Shown here in pieces: positions 32,701-41,816 of a DNA stretch of 41,902 nt; the stretch's first letter is position 1; every line of letters starts with the position of its first letter. A program made the position numbers and the translations under genes. The notes beneath the pieces were generated by a model, which saw only the letters and a list, made by a program, of their open reading frames with translations, was not told the DNA's origin and made no database searches. This DNA is from Caulobacter sp. S45 (GTDB taxonomy: Bacteria; Pseudomonadota; Alphaproteobacteria; Caulobacterales; Caulobacteraceae), in NCBI RefSeq assembly GCF_009765965.1, contig NZ_LMUL01000007.1, positions 95,341 through 137,242 of the forward strand. The letters run 5' to 3'.

Positions 32701-33719
32701 CGGGCCTGCACATCGACATCGACCTGGGTCGCGACGCCGCCGCCAACCGGCGCGCGACCTGGCTGCTGGCGGCGCTGGCCCTGGCCAACCTGGCGGCCTG
32801 GGGCTGGGCGTGGAGCGCCTTCCACGGTCGCCCGGCCATGCTGGGCCTGGCCATGCTGGCCTACACCTTCGGACTCCGTCACGCCCTGGACGCCGACCAC
32901 ATCGCCGCCATCGACAACGTCACCCGCAAGTTCGTGCAGGAGGGACGGCGGCCGGTAGGCGTGGGCTTCTTCTTCTCCATCGGGCATTCCACCGTGGTCG
33001 TCGCGGCCTGCATCTGTATCGCCCTGGCCTCGACCACGGTGCAGGCGCACCTGGGCGCGCTGCAGACCTTCGGGGCTGTGGCCGGGGCGCTGGTCTCGGC
33101 CAGCTTCCTGTTCACCGTGGCCACCGCCAACCTGGGCGCCCTGTTCGGCGGAGGCCGCCGGCGCACATCGGGCCACCACCACGACGACCTGCAGCCGCGA
33201 GGTCTGCTCGGACGGCTGATCCAGCCGGTGCTCGGCTTCGTGTCGAGCAGCTGGCGGATGGCGCCGGTGGGCCTGCTGTTCGGCCTGGGCTTCGACACCG
33301 CCAGCGAGGTGGGTCTGCTGGGCCTGTCAGCCGCCCATGCGTCGGGATCGACGCCGATCAGCTCGATCATGGTGTTTCCGGCCCTGTTCGCGGCCGGCAT
33401 GTCGCTGCTCGACAGCATCGACTCGGTGATGATGCTCAAGGCCTACGCCTGGGCGCTCGTGAAGCCGAAGCGCAAGCTCTACTACAACCGCACGGTTACA
33501 GCGCTCTCGGTGCTGCTGGCGTTCGGCGTCGGCCTGATCGAGCTGCTGGACTTGCTGCGCTCGCGCGTCGAACTGGGCGGCCGGTTCTGGCGCCTTGTCG
33601 GCCAACTTAGCGATCATACGGAAATCATGGGCGCCGCCATCGTGGCCGTGTTCGCCCTGCTGTGGGGGGCGGCGGCCCTCCTGGCCAAGGTCCAGAACGG
33701 CAAGGAGTCCTCGATATGA
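32697..33719 (+). CDS. NiCoT-family nickel/cobalt permease (HoxN/NixA type)
   Basis: A 340-residue inner-membrane importer of Ni2+ and/or Co2+. The diagnostic TM-II motif is present as RHALDADHIAAIDN. Further NiCoT motifs are FFSIGHSTVVV and LLFGLGFDTASEVGLL. A cytoplasmic loop contains GHHHDD. About eight hydrophobic segments fit the family. The ATG overlaps the stop of the second ChrA gene, and its own stop overlaps the bicupin 2 start. Location between two bicupin/EutA pairs suggests it supplies the metal for those proteins, or cobalt for a cobamide (inference). Ni versus Co preference cannot be told by eye. Confidence 0.93.
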   Translation: MTGLHIDIDLGRDAAANRRATWLLAALALANLAAWGWAWSAFHGRPAMLGLAMLAYTFGLRHALDADHIAAIDNVTRKFVQEGRRPVGVGFFFSIGHSTVVVAACICIALASTTVQAHLGALQTFGAVAGALVSASFLFTVATANLGALFGGGRRRTSGHHHDDLQPRGLLGRLIQPVLGFVSSSWRMAPVGLLFGLGFDTASEVGLLGLSAAHASGSTPISSIMVFPALFAAGMSLLDSIDSVMMLKAYAWALVKPKRKLYYNRTVTALSVLLAFGVGLIELLDLLRSRVELGGRFWRLVGQLSDHTEIMGAAIVAVFALLWGAAALLAKVQNGKESSI

Positions 33720-34900
33720 CTGTGCAAGACCCCGTCAAGGCCCGGGTGCTGCTCGATCCCTATCGCGATTGGGCGGAAGGCGAGGGCATCCCCATCCACC
33801 TGGACTTCGGCCACGACCTGCTGAGCCTGGAGACCGGTCCCTGGGAGCGCTACGGCGCGCGGGGCTGCTTCGCCCACACCCATGGCATGGGCGACTTCAT
33901 GGCCAACTACGTGCTGGAGGTCCCGCCCGGCGGCAAGACCCGCCCGATCCGTCACCTGTACGAGGTGTTCTGCTTTGTACTGGCGGGCTATGGCTCGACC
34001 ATGGTCTGGCACGCCGACGGGACCACCAGCACCTTCGAGTGGGGACCCAAGGCGCTGTTCGCCATCCCGCTGAACTGCAAGTACCAGATCTTCAACGCCC
34101 AGGGCGCTGAGCCGGTGCGGCTGTCGTGCACCAACGACGCGCCGATCACCATCAACCTCTACCACAACCTGAACTTCGTGTTCGACAACCCGTTCGACTT
34201 CCCCGAGCGGGTTGGCGCGGCCGGCTATTTCGAGGGCGAGGGCGAGCACATCTCGTTCGCGTCGAGCGAAAAGGCGGTGGTGCAGAACTTGTGGGAGACC
34301 AACTTCGTCCACGACCTGACCAGCTTCAAGCTCTACGAGCTGGAGGCGCGGGGCAAGGGCTCGTCCAACGTCATGTTCGTCCTGGCCGACGGCACCATGC
34401 ACGCCCACGTCTCGGCCATCCCCAAGGGCCGCTACAAGAAGGCCCACCGCCACGCCGCCGGCACCCACGTCCACGCCGTGGACGGGGAGGGCTACACCCT
34501 GCTCTGGTTCGAGGGCGACAGCGAGTTCAAGCAGATCCCGTGGAAGCACGGTTTCATGTACACGCCGCCGTTCTGGATGTTCCACCAACACTTCAACACC
34601 TCGCCCCAGCCGGCGCGCTACCTGGCCTGCAGCCTGGGCAGTCGCCGCTATCCGTTCATCTCGCTCAGGCGCAAGAGCGCCGAGGGCTTGTTCGCCCAGT
34701 CGGTCTCCCAGGGCGGTCGCCAGATCGAATACGAGGAACAGGACCCCCGCGTGCATCGCAAGTGGCTGGAGGCGATCAAGGAGACCGGCGTCCCCTCCGA
34801 GATGGGCGAGGTGTTCGACGAGCCCGCGATCCTGGCCCTGCCGCAGGACCGGCTGACCGGGGTCATCCAGCAGCCCACCACCACCGGCCCGTCGGTCTAA
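33716..34900 (+). CDS. Bicupin metalloprotein 2
   Basis: A 394-residue paralogue of bicupin 1. Domain 1 keeps His80 and a Glu (IRHLYEVFCFVLAGYG), but the distal HQHFN of bicupin 1 is replaced by Tyr123-Gln-Ile-Phe-Asn, so its metal site looks broken. Domain 2 is intact: His244-x-His246-x4-His251 (HRHAAGTH) and His290-x-His292 (MFHQHFNTS). The linker NLYHNLNFVFDNPFDFPER matches bicupin 1 closely. The ATG lies inside the NiCoT stop, with AAGGAG eight bases upstream. It is followed after 29 bp by EutA-like 2. It may form a hetero-oligomer with bicupin 1 or act alone on a related substrate. Confidence 0.82.
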   Translation: MTVQDPVKARVLLDPYRDWAEGEGIPIHLDFGHDLLSLETGPWERYGARGCFAHTHGMGDFMANYVLEVPPGGKTRPIRHLYEVFCFVLAGYGSTMVWHADGTTSTFEWGPKALFAIPLNCKYQIFNAQGAEPVRLSCTNDAPITINLYHNLNFVFDNPFDFPERVGAAGYFEGEGEHISFASSEKAVVQNLWETNFVHDLTSFKLYELEARGKGSSNVMFVLADGTMHAHVSAIPKGRYKKAHRHAAGTHVHAVDGEGYTLLWFEGDSEFKQIPWKHGFMYTPPFWMFHQHFNTSPQPARYLACSLGSRRYPFISLRRKSAEGLFAQSVSQGGRQIEYEEQDPRVHRKWLEAIKETGVPSEMGEVFDEPAILALPQDRLTGVIQQPTTTGPSV

Positions 34901-34929
34901 TGACCGGCGCGCCGTAAGGGTAAGACTGC

Positions 34930-36432
34930 ATGCACGACGCCGAGTTCGATCACGAACACGAGGAGATATCGGACGACGACCGGGCCCAGATCGCCCGCGC
35001 CATCCGCGAGCAGGACACCGTCGAGCTGACCACCGTCGGCATCGACATCGGCAGCTCGACCTCGCACCTGATGTTCGCGCGCGTCGTGCTGCAGCGCCTG
35101 GCCGAGGCGCTGTCCAGTCGCTTCGTGGTGATCGAGCGGGCGGTGCTTTGGCGCTCGCCGATCCTGCTGACGCCCTTCCTGCCCGACGGGACCATCGACG
35201 CCGGCGCACTTCAAGCGTTCCTGGTAGGCGCCTACGCCGAGGCCGGCTTGCGGCCGGAAGACGTCGACGGTGGCGCGGTGATCCTGACGGGCGAGGCGAT
35301 CAAGCGTAGCAATGCCCGCGCCATCGACGAACTGTTCGCCGCGGAGGCCGGCAAGTTCGTCTGCGCCACCGCCGGCCACAGGCTGGAGTGCATCCTGGCC
35401 GCCCACGGCTCGGGCGCGGTCGGCTTCTCGCGGCGCCGCGGACGGCGAGGACTGCACGTCGACATCGGCGGCGGCACCACCAAGCTGGCCCTGATCGACA
35501 AGGGTGAGGTGCTGAGCGTGTCGGCGTTCGCGGTCGGGGGACGGCTGGTGGCCCAGGACGCAGCGGGAGCCTGGACCCGTATCGACGACGCCGCGCGGCT
35601 GGGCGCCGCCGACCTAGGCATTGACGCCACGCCCGGCGGATTCGACTCCGCCGAGGTCCGCCGAAGCCTGGCGAAGCGCCTGGCCCAGGTGGTGATCGAC
35701 CGGATCACGGGCGCGCCGATGGATGCGCTGGGCCAGGCGCTGCAACTCACTGAACCGCTCGACCGCACCTTTGAGCCCGATTTCGTCACCGTCTCGGGCG
35801 GGGTGGCCGAGTACATCTTCGGCCACGAGGTCCAGGGCCATGGCGACATCGCCGCCGACCTGGCCCAGGCGGTGGTCGAGCGCATGCGGGGCCTGTCGAT
35901 CCCGCTGGTCGAGCCGTCCGAACGCATCCGCGCCACCGTGATCGGGGCGTCGCAATTCACCGTCCAAGTCAGCGGCAAGACCATCCATCTGCCCGACCCC
36001 TCCGCCCTGCCGGCCCGCAACCTGCCGGTCGTGCGCGCCGAACTGGACCTGTCGGGCGAGATCGATGTCGCGGGCATAGCCGAGGCCTTCGTCCGGGGTG
36101 CGGCGCGCATGGACCAGACCCCACACGCCCGGCTGGCCCTGGCCTTTAGCTGGCATGCGCCGCCCGAATATCTCAGGCTGGAGGCGGTGGCCCGGGCGGT
36201 GGCCATCTTCGCCGCGCCGGCTCAGGCGTCCGATCCACCGCTGTTTCTGATTATCGACGGCGACGTCGGCGGTTCGCTGGGGCGTCTGATTTCACGCCAG
36301 CCAGGCTTCGATCGTCAGCTCGTCGCGATCGACGGCGTGAACCTGCAGCACCTCGACTATGTGGACATCGGCGAGGTGCTGCAGCCGTCCGGCGTGGCCC
36401 CGGTGGTGATCAAGTCGCTGCTGTTCTCCTGA
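34930..36432 (+). CDS. EutA-like ATPase 2
   Basis: A 500-residue EutA homologue close to the normal family length plus a short acidic/His leader (MHDAEFDHEHEEISDDD). ATP-site motifs are VGIDIGSSTSH (Asp39) and VDIGGGTTKLAL. Other EutA hallmarks are VILTGEAIKRSNARA, CATAGHRLECILAAHGSGA, VSGGVAEYIFG, IRATVIGASQFTVQVSG, LPARNLPVV and the terminal DYVDIGEV with VVIKSLLFS. It is the last gene of the operon and immediately follows bicupin 2, mirroring the EutA 1/bicupin 1 pair. No ammonia-lyase is present. It probably uses ATP to activate or repair the neighbouring cupin (inference). Confidence 0.88.
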   Translation: MHDAEFDHEHEEISDDDRAQIARAIREQDTVELTTVGIDIGSSTSHLMFARVVLQRLAEALSSRFVVIERAVLWRSPILLTPFLPDGTIDAGALQAFLVGAYAEAGLRPEDVDGGAVILTGEAIKRSNARAIDELFAAEAGKFVCATAGHRLECILAAHGSGAVGFSRRRGRRGLHVDIGGGTTKLALIDKGEVLSVSAFAVGGRLVAQDAAGAWTRIDDAARLGAADLGIDATPGGFDSAEVRRSLAKRLAQVVIDRITGAPMDALGQALQLTEPLDRTFEPDFVTVSGGVAEYIFGHEVQGHGDIAADLAQAVVERMRGLSIPLVEPSERIRATVIGASQFTVQVSGKTIHLPDPSALPARNLPVVRAELDLSGEIDVAGIAEAFVRGAARMDQTPHARLALAFSWHAPPEYLRLEAVARAVAIFAAPAQASDPPLFLIIDGDVGGSLGRLISRQPGFDRQLVAIDGVNLQHLDYVDIGEVLQPSGVAPVVIKSLLFS

Positions 36433-36482
36433 CGCATCGCCGAGCCGCCGCGCCGCGTCACCGCGACTTCCAGGGCGTCGGC

Positions 36483-38693
36483 CTAGAATGTAGCGGTGAT
36501 CTTGAAGCGGGCCGAGATCGGCTCCAGGGGATGATCCTGGTAATCCGCCATCCCCTCGACGGGTTCGCCCGGTAGTCGCGATGTATAATAGTAGGCGGCC
36601 GAGTTGGCCTGGACGTCGAATAGGTTGAAAATCTGAACTTCGGCCTTAAAGCCCTGGTTTATCTTGTAGCCCAACGTGACATTGGTCTCCGTATAGCCGG
36701 CGTCCTTCGCCGTGTTGTCCGCGGTCAGCGGATATGAGCCGAGCGCGCGTATCTCCAGGCCACCATAATAGGGGCCGAGATTGTCGAGGATCGCCCCGAC
36801 CGAGCCGATGAAGCCGGGGCTGTTGGGGATATGGTTTCCGTTGAGCCCGAAGGCGGGCAGGTTTGCGCCGACGAACCGGGCGTGGCTGGCGGTGAGGTCG
36901 GCGTTCAATTCCAGGAAGGCGAAAGGGTGGTACTGCGCCGATAGCTCCACGCCCTCGCGTTCGCTGGGTGCGCTGGCCTGGTCCTGCCCTTCGTCTTGGT
37001 CGTAGATCAGCTCGGACTGCAGGTTGACGTTGAACAGGGCGATCTGCACCTTGACCTTGGGAACGAGATCGCTGCGGAGGCCGACCTCCTCGCTGTCCGC
37101 CCGCACCAGTAAGGGCGTGGCCCCGGCCGCGGCCGGAACGCCCTGGATCGGCACGGTCTGGGTGACGCCGCGCACGTCGTCGGAATGGAAACCTCGTCCG
37201 GCGCTGACGTAGAACTCCGTGCTCGCCCAGGGCCCGAAGACGAAGTTTCCCTTCGGCTGCAGCAGGGTTTGGCTGCGCGCGCCGTCAAAGTTGGATGTGC
37301 CGTCGAAACCGGGAAGCAGGCTATGGTCGTAGCCGCGGTAGTACTCCTCCCGCACGCCGATATCGGCGCGAAGCCAGTTGGTGAAACGGGTGCTGTTTTC
37401 CAGGTAGAGACCGATATCGGCGAGCTGCACCCTGTCCTCGCTGCACGCCGTGTCGCCGATCGAATAGGCGACGGCCGGCCCTGACGGCTGTTCTTCCTCG
37501 CAATAATCCAGGACCATTCGCCCTTTGGTGTGGCGCCGGTCGATGTAGATGTCGTCGTAGCGGGCCTGGATACCGATCGTGGTTCGTGTCGAAAGCGAGC
37601 CGAACCTGTGATCGAAGCTCAGGGCGGTCGCGCCGCCGGCGGTGTCGCGATTTTCGTCCTGTTGTTCCTGGTCGCCGTTGATCGGGTCGTCCAGGAAATG
37701 GGTGAAGTCGTTCCAGAGCGTCTGTTTACTATGAACGAAGTAGGCGTTGCTGGTAAAGCGCCAATCGTCGCCTTCGGTTGCGTAGTGGCCTGAGAGGCTC
37801 AAGCGCTCGTTGTGGGTTCCGTCGCTGGGATCAAGCGTCCCGAACCGGTCGATCAGGCCCTCCTGTACGGCGCGGGCGGGCTGGTCGGTCGTGAAATTCC
37901 CGGCGCCATGATAGTAGAGCAGGGTCAGATCATAGCCATTCGAGGGAACGCCGTGGCTATAGCGCAGGGCGCCGGCGTATTTCTGAAAATTATCGGAGTG
38001 GGTGAACGGCCCGTCTACATGGCTGAGGTCAAATGCGGCCAGCAAGCGGTCGTCGGGATTGAATATTTTTGTTCCGCCTAGATAGATCTCGTCGTCGTTG
38101 AGGGTTCCCCCGGCAAGAGAGATTTGATTGGGAATAATGTCGGCCAGATGCATATGGGCCGACGCCACCGCGCCGAAATCGCCTACGGACGGATAATAGG
38201 TTCCCTTAGTGTAATCCAGGGTATCGATAAGTTCCGGGATGATGAAGTTCAGGTCGGAATAGCCCTGACCATGCGCGTTGGTCGGCCGGTTTATCGGCAT
38301 GTCGTCAAAGAAGTTGGCGATATCGGTGCCGTGATCCAGGTTGAAGCCGCGCGCCAGATACTGGTTGGCCTTTCCTTCGCCGGAGTGGATGGTCACGACG
38401 AGGCCGGGGACGGTCTCCAACAACTGACCCACGCGATAGGCCGGCCGCAGCTTGAGCTCCTCTTGCGTGACGCTCCCTTGACTGGCGGTGAGCGCGATAC
38501 CGAGCAGATCGGATCGGGACGCCGTCACGATGACTTGGGACACCCTGTTTTGAGCGACTGCAGGCGCGACCTTCCCGATTGTGACGCCTTTCTCCTTGGC
38601 GCTTCCAGATTCCTGATCGGTCGAATGCGCTTGAGCGGCGGCTTGTGCATTCATCAGGCCGACGAAGGATAGAAGTGCAAGGGTCCTGCGCAT
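36483..38693 (-). CDS. TonB-dependent outer-membrane receptor
   Basis: A 736-residue receptor. The start is ATG at 38693, giving a signal peptide (MRRTLALLSFVGLMNAQAAAQA); the open frame upstream is out-of-phase readthrough of the MFS region. A TonB-box-like VSQVIVTAS precedes the plug (VGQLLETVPGLVVTIHSGEG; NQYLARGFNLDHGTDI; DMPINRPTNAHGQGY). The barrel ends ARFKITATF with a terminal Phe. No strong ribosome site is seen. It lies 119 bp after the MFS gene on the same strand and converges on EutA-like 2, with 50 bp between stops. It probably brings the locus substrate across the outer membrane (inference). Confidence 0.93.
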   Translation of the reverse strand: MRRTLALLSFVGLMNAQAAAQAHSTDQESGSAKEKGVTIGKVAPAVAQNRVSQVIVTASRSDLLGIALTASQGSVTQEELKLRPAYRVGQLLETVPGLVVTIHSGEGKANQYLARGFNLDHGTDIANFFDDMPINRPTNAHGQGYSDLNFIIPELIDTLDYTKGTYYPSVGDFGAVASAHMHLADIIPNQISLAGGTLNDDEIYLGGTKIFNPDDRLLAAFDLSHVDGPFTHSDNFQKYAGALRYSHGVPSNGYDLTLLYYHGAGNFTTDQPARAVQEGLIDRFGTLDPSDGTHNERLSLSGHYATEGDDWRFTSNAYFVHSKQTLWNDFTHFLDDPINGDQEQQDENRDTAGGATALSFDHRFGSLSTRTTIGIQARYDDIYIDRRHTKGRMVLDYCEEEQPSGPAVAYSIGDTACSEDRVQLADIGLYLENSTRFTNWLRADIGVREEYYRGYDHSLLPGFDGTSNFDGARSQTLLQPKGNFVFGPWASTEFYVSAGRGFHSDDVRGVTQTVPIQGVPAAAGATPLLVRADSEEVGLRSDLVPKVKVQIALFNVNLQSELIYDQDEGQDQASAPSEREGVELSAQYHPFAFLELNADLTASHARFVGANLPAFGLNGNHIPNSPGFIGSVGAILDNLGPYYGGLEIRALGSYPLTADNTAKDAGYTETNVTLGYKINQGFKAEVQIFNLFDVQANSAAYYYTSRLPGEPVEGMADYQDHPLEPISARFKITATF

Positions 38694-38812
38694 GCTAGAG
38701 TGGAAGTTGCCGCTGGGGATGGCCTCTCGAGATGAATTCCCACCACGCTTCGGCCGTTGTTGTGCGGCTCGAACATTTATGAAATGGCGAATCCAGGGGA
38801 ACGTGGCCTTCT

Positions 38813-40195
38813 CTAGCTTGCGCTCAGCATGACGGGGCCGATCGCCTCCGTCGTCGGCTTCTCGGCTGGCTGGCCATCCTCCTTGGGATCGCGGTGGAAC
38901 AGGGCGATGCCAAGGGTCGCCAGGGCGCCCACGCTCAACGGTGCGGCTGGAACCAGCAGCAGCTCGCGCAGTGAGAGATGGGCCGCCAGCAGTTGGGCGG
39001 CGACCATGGGGCCGGCGATGGCGCCTAGACGTCCTACCCCATGTGCCCAGCCCGCGCCGTTGGATCGGATGGCGGTCGGATAGATCATCCCGGCCGACGC
39101 GCTCAGCCCAAGCTGGGACCCCAGGACCGCGTAGCCGGACAGGAAGACCAGCGCCATCAGCACAGGTTGCGACAGGTGCGGCGTGCCGATCGCCGCCACC
39201 ACCGGGATGGCCAGGGCGAAGAAGGCCACCAGTCCAATGCGGCCGAACCTGTCCAGCACGCGCCCGATCGATAGGCCGCCCGCGATCCCACCGAAATAGT
39301 ACATCGACGCCACCAGCGCCGCGCGTCCGGCGGACAGGCCGGCTTCGCGCATCAAGGTCGGCATCCAGCTGTTCAGGAAGAAGTTGACCATCAGGGCGGC
39401 GGCGAAGGCGACCCATAGCAGCGGCGTCACGACTTGGCGGCCGCCCTTGAACAGGTCGGCGGCGGACCCGCGTCGCGCATTTGTTTCTTCGACTATGAAG
39501 GTGGCGCCGATCGGCGGCTCCAGCCCCGGCTTCAACCGCGTGACCAGACGGCGAATCTTCGCCTCGTGTCCGCCGCGCAGGGCCATGAACTTGATCGACT
39601 CCGGCAGCCAGAGGATCAGGGCCGGCGCGATCAGGATCGGCGCCGCGCCACCGATGACGAACAACATCCGCCACTGCTGCGGGGGCACGACCGTGCTGAT
39701 CAGCGCCGGCGCCAGACCGCCGAATGTGAGACCCAGAAAGGTGAGGACAGTGAAGGTGGCCCGTAGCCGCCGGGGCGAGAATTCCTGGTTCAGCGCCGTC
39801 ACGTTGGGCAGCAGGCCGCCCAGCCCCACGCCGACCATGAAGCGAAACGCCTCCAACTGCCATAAGGCGGTGATGTGGGAGCAGGCGAGGCTGAAGACGC
39901 CATAGATCAGGCTGGCGGCGATGATGGCGCGCTTGCGTCCGAACCGGTCGCCCAGGAAGCCAAACGCGGGGGCGCCGAACAACATGCCGAACAGGCCCAT
40001 GCTGAAGACGACGCCCATGGCGGCATGCTTGATCTTCAGCGCGTGCATGACCCCGTCGGCAGCGTAGGTCGTGGCCGAAAGATCGTAGCCGTCGGACAGC
40101 ATGACCAGGAAGGTCAGACCGATGACCTGGACGCAGAGCCAGCCCAGCTTCTGTTCGTTGACGAGCTTGGTGATGTCTACGACATCGGTCGCCAT
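38813..40195 (-). CDS. MFS transporter, aromatic acid:H+ symporter (AAHS) type
   Basis: A 460-residue, 12-segment inner-membrane carrier. The AAHS feature D-G-Y-D is present in TM1 (SDGYDLSATTY). It is followed by the MFS motif GDRFGRKRAI between TM2 and TM3 and a repeat in the second half (GRVLDRFGRIG). PcaK, BenK and similar proteins of this family import protocatechuate, benzoate and related acids. AGGGATGG lies before the ATG. It lies 36 bp after EutA-like 3 and before the TonB-dependent receptor, as part of a minus-strand operon. The transported acid is unknown, but the family supports an aromatic or hydroxy-acid theme. Confidence 0.9.
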   Translation of the reverse strand: MATDVVDITKLVNEQKLGWLCVQVIGLTFLVMLSDGYDLSATTYAADGVMHALKIKHAAMGVVFSMGLFGMLFGAPAFGFLGDRFGRKRAIIAASLIYGVFSLACSHITALWQLEAFRFMVGVGLGGLLPNVTALNQEFSPRRLRATFTVLTFLGLTFGGLAPALISTVVPPQQWRMLFVIGGAAPILIAPALILWLPESIKFMALRGGHEAKIRRLVTRLKPGLEPPIGATFIVEETNARRGSAADLFKGGRQVVTPLLWVAFAAALMVNFFLNSWMPTLMREAGLSAGRAALVASMYYFGGIAGGLSIGRVLDRFGRIGLVAFFALAIPVVAAIGTPHLSQPVLMALVFLSGYAVLGSQLGLSASAGMIYPTAIRSNGAGWAHGVGRLGAIAGPMVAAQLLAAHLSLRELLLVPAAPLSVGALATLGIALFHRDPKEDGQPAEKPTTEAIGPVMLSAS

Positions 40196-40231
40196 GTTCC
40201 ATCCCTTGGTTTTCTTGTTGTCGTCGGCCGG

Positions 40232-41782
40232 TTATTCGCTGGAGACGAGAGCCTCCGCATCGGCGCGTTGGGGCGTCCAGGTCCGACCCACGCCTTCGCT
40301 GGCCGGGAAGATCAGGGACTTGATGACCACCGGCACCGCGCCCGAACCGGCGAGGATGGAGCCGATGTCGACATAGTCGAAGGCCTTCAGGTCGAGCCCG
40401 TCGATGGACAGGATGGCGTTGGAAAGCTTCAGCTCTTCGCGAAAGTGCATCCCGATCAGGCCGCCGAGATCCTGGTCGCCGACCAGCACCAGGGGATGGC
40501 CCTGAGACAGGTTGGCCTGCAAACCCTCCAGCAGTCCACGGCATAGGGCGTCGAGCCGGTGGAAGGTGGCCGAGCCCTGCCAGCGGATGAAGACCGCTAC
40601 CGGCCCGTCGACCGTGGACAGGTCCAGCCGGTCGAACTCGGTCTTGAGCGCGGTGGCGATGGCGCGGGGGGAAAGCACCTCCTCGGCCAACGGCAGGTTC
40701 GCCGCCACCACCGGGAGGTTGCGCTGGGGCAGGGCGTCGTCGGAGGAGACGTAGATGGTGCTGCCGCTGACCTGGACGGTGTACTGCGAGGCGCCGATCA
40801 CCGTGGCCCGGATGGTTTCCGCCGGGACCTGGGGCTCCAGCCCAAGGGTGTCCACGCGCTTGCGGATCGCCGCGCCGAGCCGGGGCCCGAGATCGCCGAA
40901 CTGGCCCTGCTGGCGGCCGTAGAGATATTCCGACACCCCGCCGGAGAAGCTGATCACGCTGAACGAGTGTGGGCCCGACAGGGGCGCCAGGCGGTGCAGG
41001 TCGGTGGCCGCGCCCTCGACATGCGTCCCTTGGATGGCGTCCATCAGCCGGTCGGCCATGTGGTCGGCCAGCCGGTCAAGCACGCCCGGTCCGGGGGCCT
41101 GGCCGATGGCGAGCTCGACACCCAGGTCGACGGCCAGCTTGCGGCCGGCCTCTTCCAGCCTGACCACGCGCCCCTCGCCGTCCAGGCACACGAGCCGGGC
41201 GCCGATGTCCACGGCGGTGAGGTCGATCACCTCGCCCTTGACGCACACGGCGATCTTGGAGGTGCCGCCGCCGATGTCGACATTGATCACCGTGGTCGCA
41301 TCGCGGATGGAGCGGGAGACCGCGCCGGAACCGTGGGCGGCCATGATGGTCTCGAGGTTATCGCCTGCACTCACCGCCACCAGCTTGCCCGCCTGGCCGG
41401 CGAACAACTCGCCGATATTGCGGGCGTTGCGACGGCGCACCGCCACCCCGGTCAAGACCAGGGCGCCGGTGTCCACGTCGTTGGGCGTCAGCCCCGCCCA
41501 GGCGAATTCGTCGGCGAAGAATTCGCGCAGCGCGTCGGCGTCGATCAGGCCCTCGGCGGTGTAAGGGGTCAGCAGGATGCGCGACTGGTGCACGATCTCG
41601 CGCGAGACCACGACATAGCGGCTGTCGAAGCGCTCCAGCACGATGCGCGAAAACACTAGGTGCGAGGTCGCCGAACCGATGTCCACGCCGATGCTGAGGA
41701 GGCGAAGCTCGTCCTCTTCGGTCATCACGCGCTTGGTCGCGGAGAAGAAGACTCTCCCGTTATCGGCCTCGTCCGTAGACAT
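40232..41782 (-). CDS. EutA-like ATPase 3
   Basis: A 516-residue EutA homologue. ATP-site motifs are IGVDIGSATSHLVFSRI (Asp34) and VDIGGGTSKIAV. Also present are LVLTGVAVRRRNARNIGELF, VSAGDNLETIMAAHGSGAV, FSGGVSEYLYG, IRATVIGASQYTVQVSG, LPQRNLPVV and FDYVDIGSI. Gly-Val replaces the usual Gly-Glu in the LTGEA motif, a difference from copies 1 and 2. It has no His-rich tail. The start at 41782 is assumed; the ribosome site (AGGAA) is distant, and ATG at 41725 is an alternative just before the first motif. It is upstream of the MFS gene on the minus strand. Cofunction with the convergent operon is inferred from paralogy. Confidence 0.87.
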   Translation of the reverse strand: MSTDEADNGRVFFSATKRVMTEEDELRLLSIGVDIGSATSHLVFSRIVLERFDSRYVVVSREIVHQSRILLTPYTAEGLIDADALREFFADEFAWAGLTPNDVDTGALVLTGVAVRRRNARNIGELFAGQAGKLVAVSAGDNLETIMAAHGSGAVSRSIRDATTVINVDIGGGTSKIAVCVKGEVIDLTAVDIGARLVCLDGEGRVVRLEEAGRKLAVDLGVELAIGQAPGPGVLDRLADHMADRLMDAIQGTHVEGAATDLHRLAPLSGPHSFSVISFSGGVSEYLYGRQQGQFGDLGPRLGAAIRKRVDTLGLEPQVPAETIRATVIGASQYTVQVSGSTIYVSSDDALPQRNLPVVAANLPLAEEVLSPRAIATALKTEFDRLDLSTVDGPVAVFIRWQGSATFHRLDALCRGLLEGLQANLSQGHPLVLVGDQDLGGLIGMHFREELKLSNAILSIDGLDLKAFDYVDIGSILAGSGAVPVVIKSLIFPASEGVGRTWTPQRADAEALVSSE

Positions 41783-41816
41783 GAGGGTGCTGTTCCTGCT
41801 GACCGGTAAGGCTCTA

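Noticed and set aside
38694-40544. N-terminal extension of the second TonB receptor frame over the MFS gene
   Set aside because: Out-of-phase with the MFS gene, low-complexity, and the receptor signal peptide begins at 38693.
28769-41782. Canonical ethanolamine-utilisation (eut) operon
   Set aside because: Only EutA-type proteins are present; no EutB, EutC, shell proteins, aldehyde dehydrogenase EutE or ethanolamine transporter is in the locus. The aldehyde dehydrogenase at the left edge is about 27 kb away and of another type.
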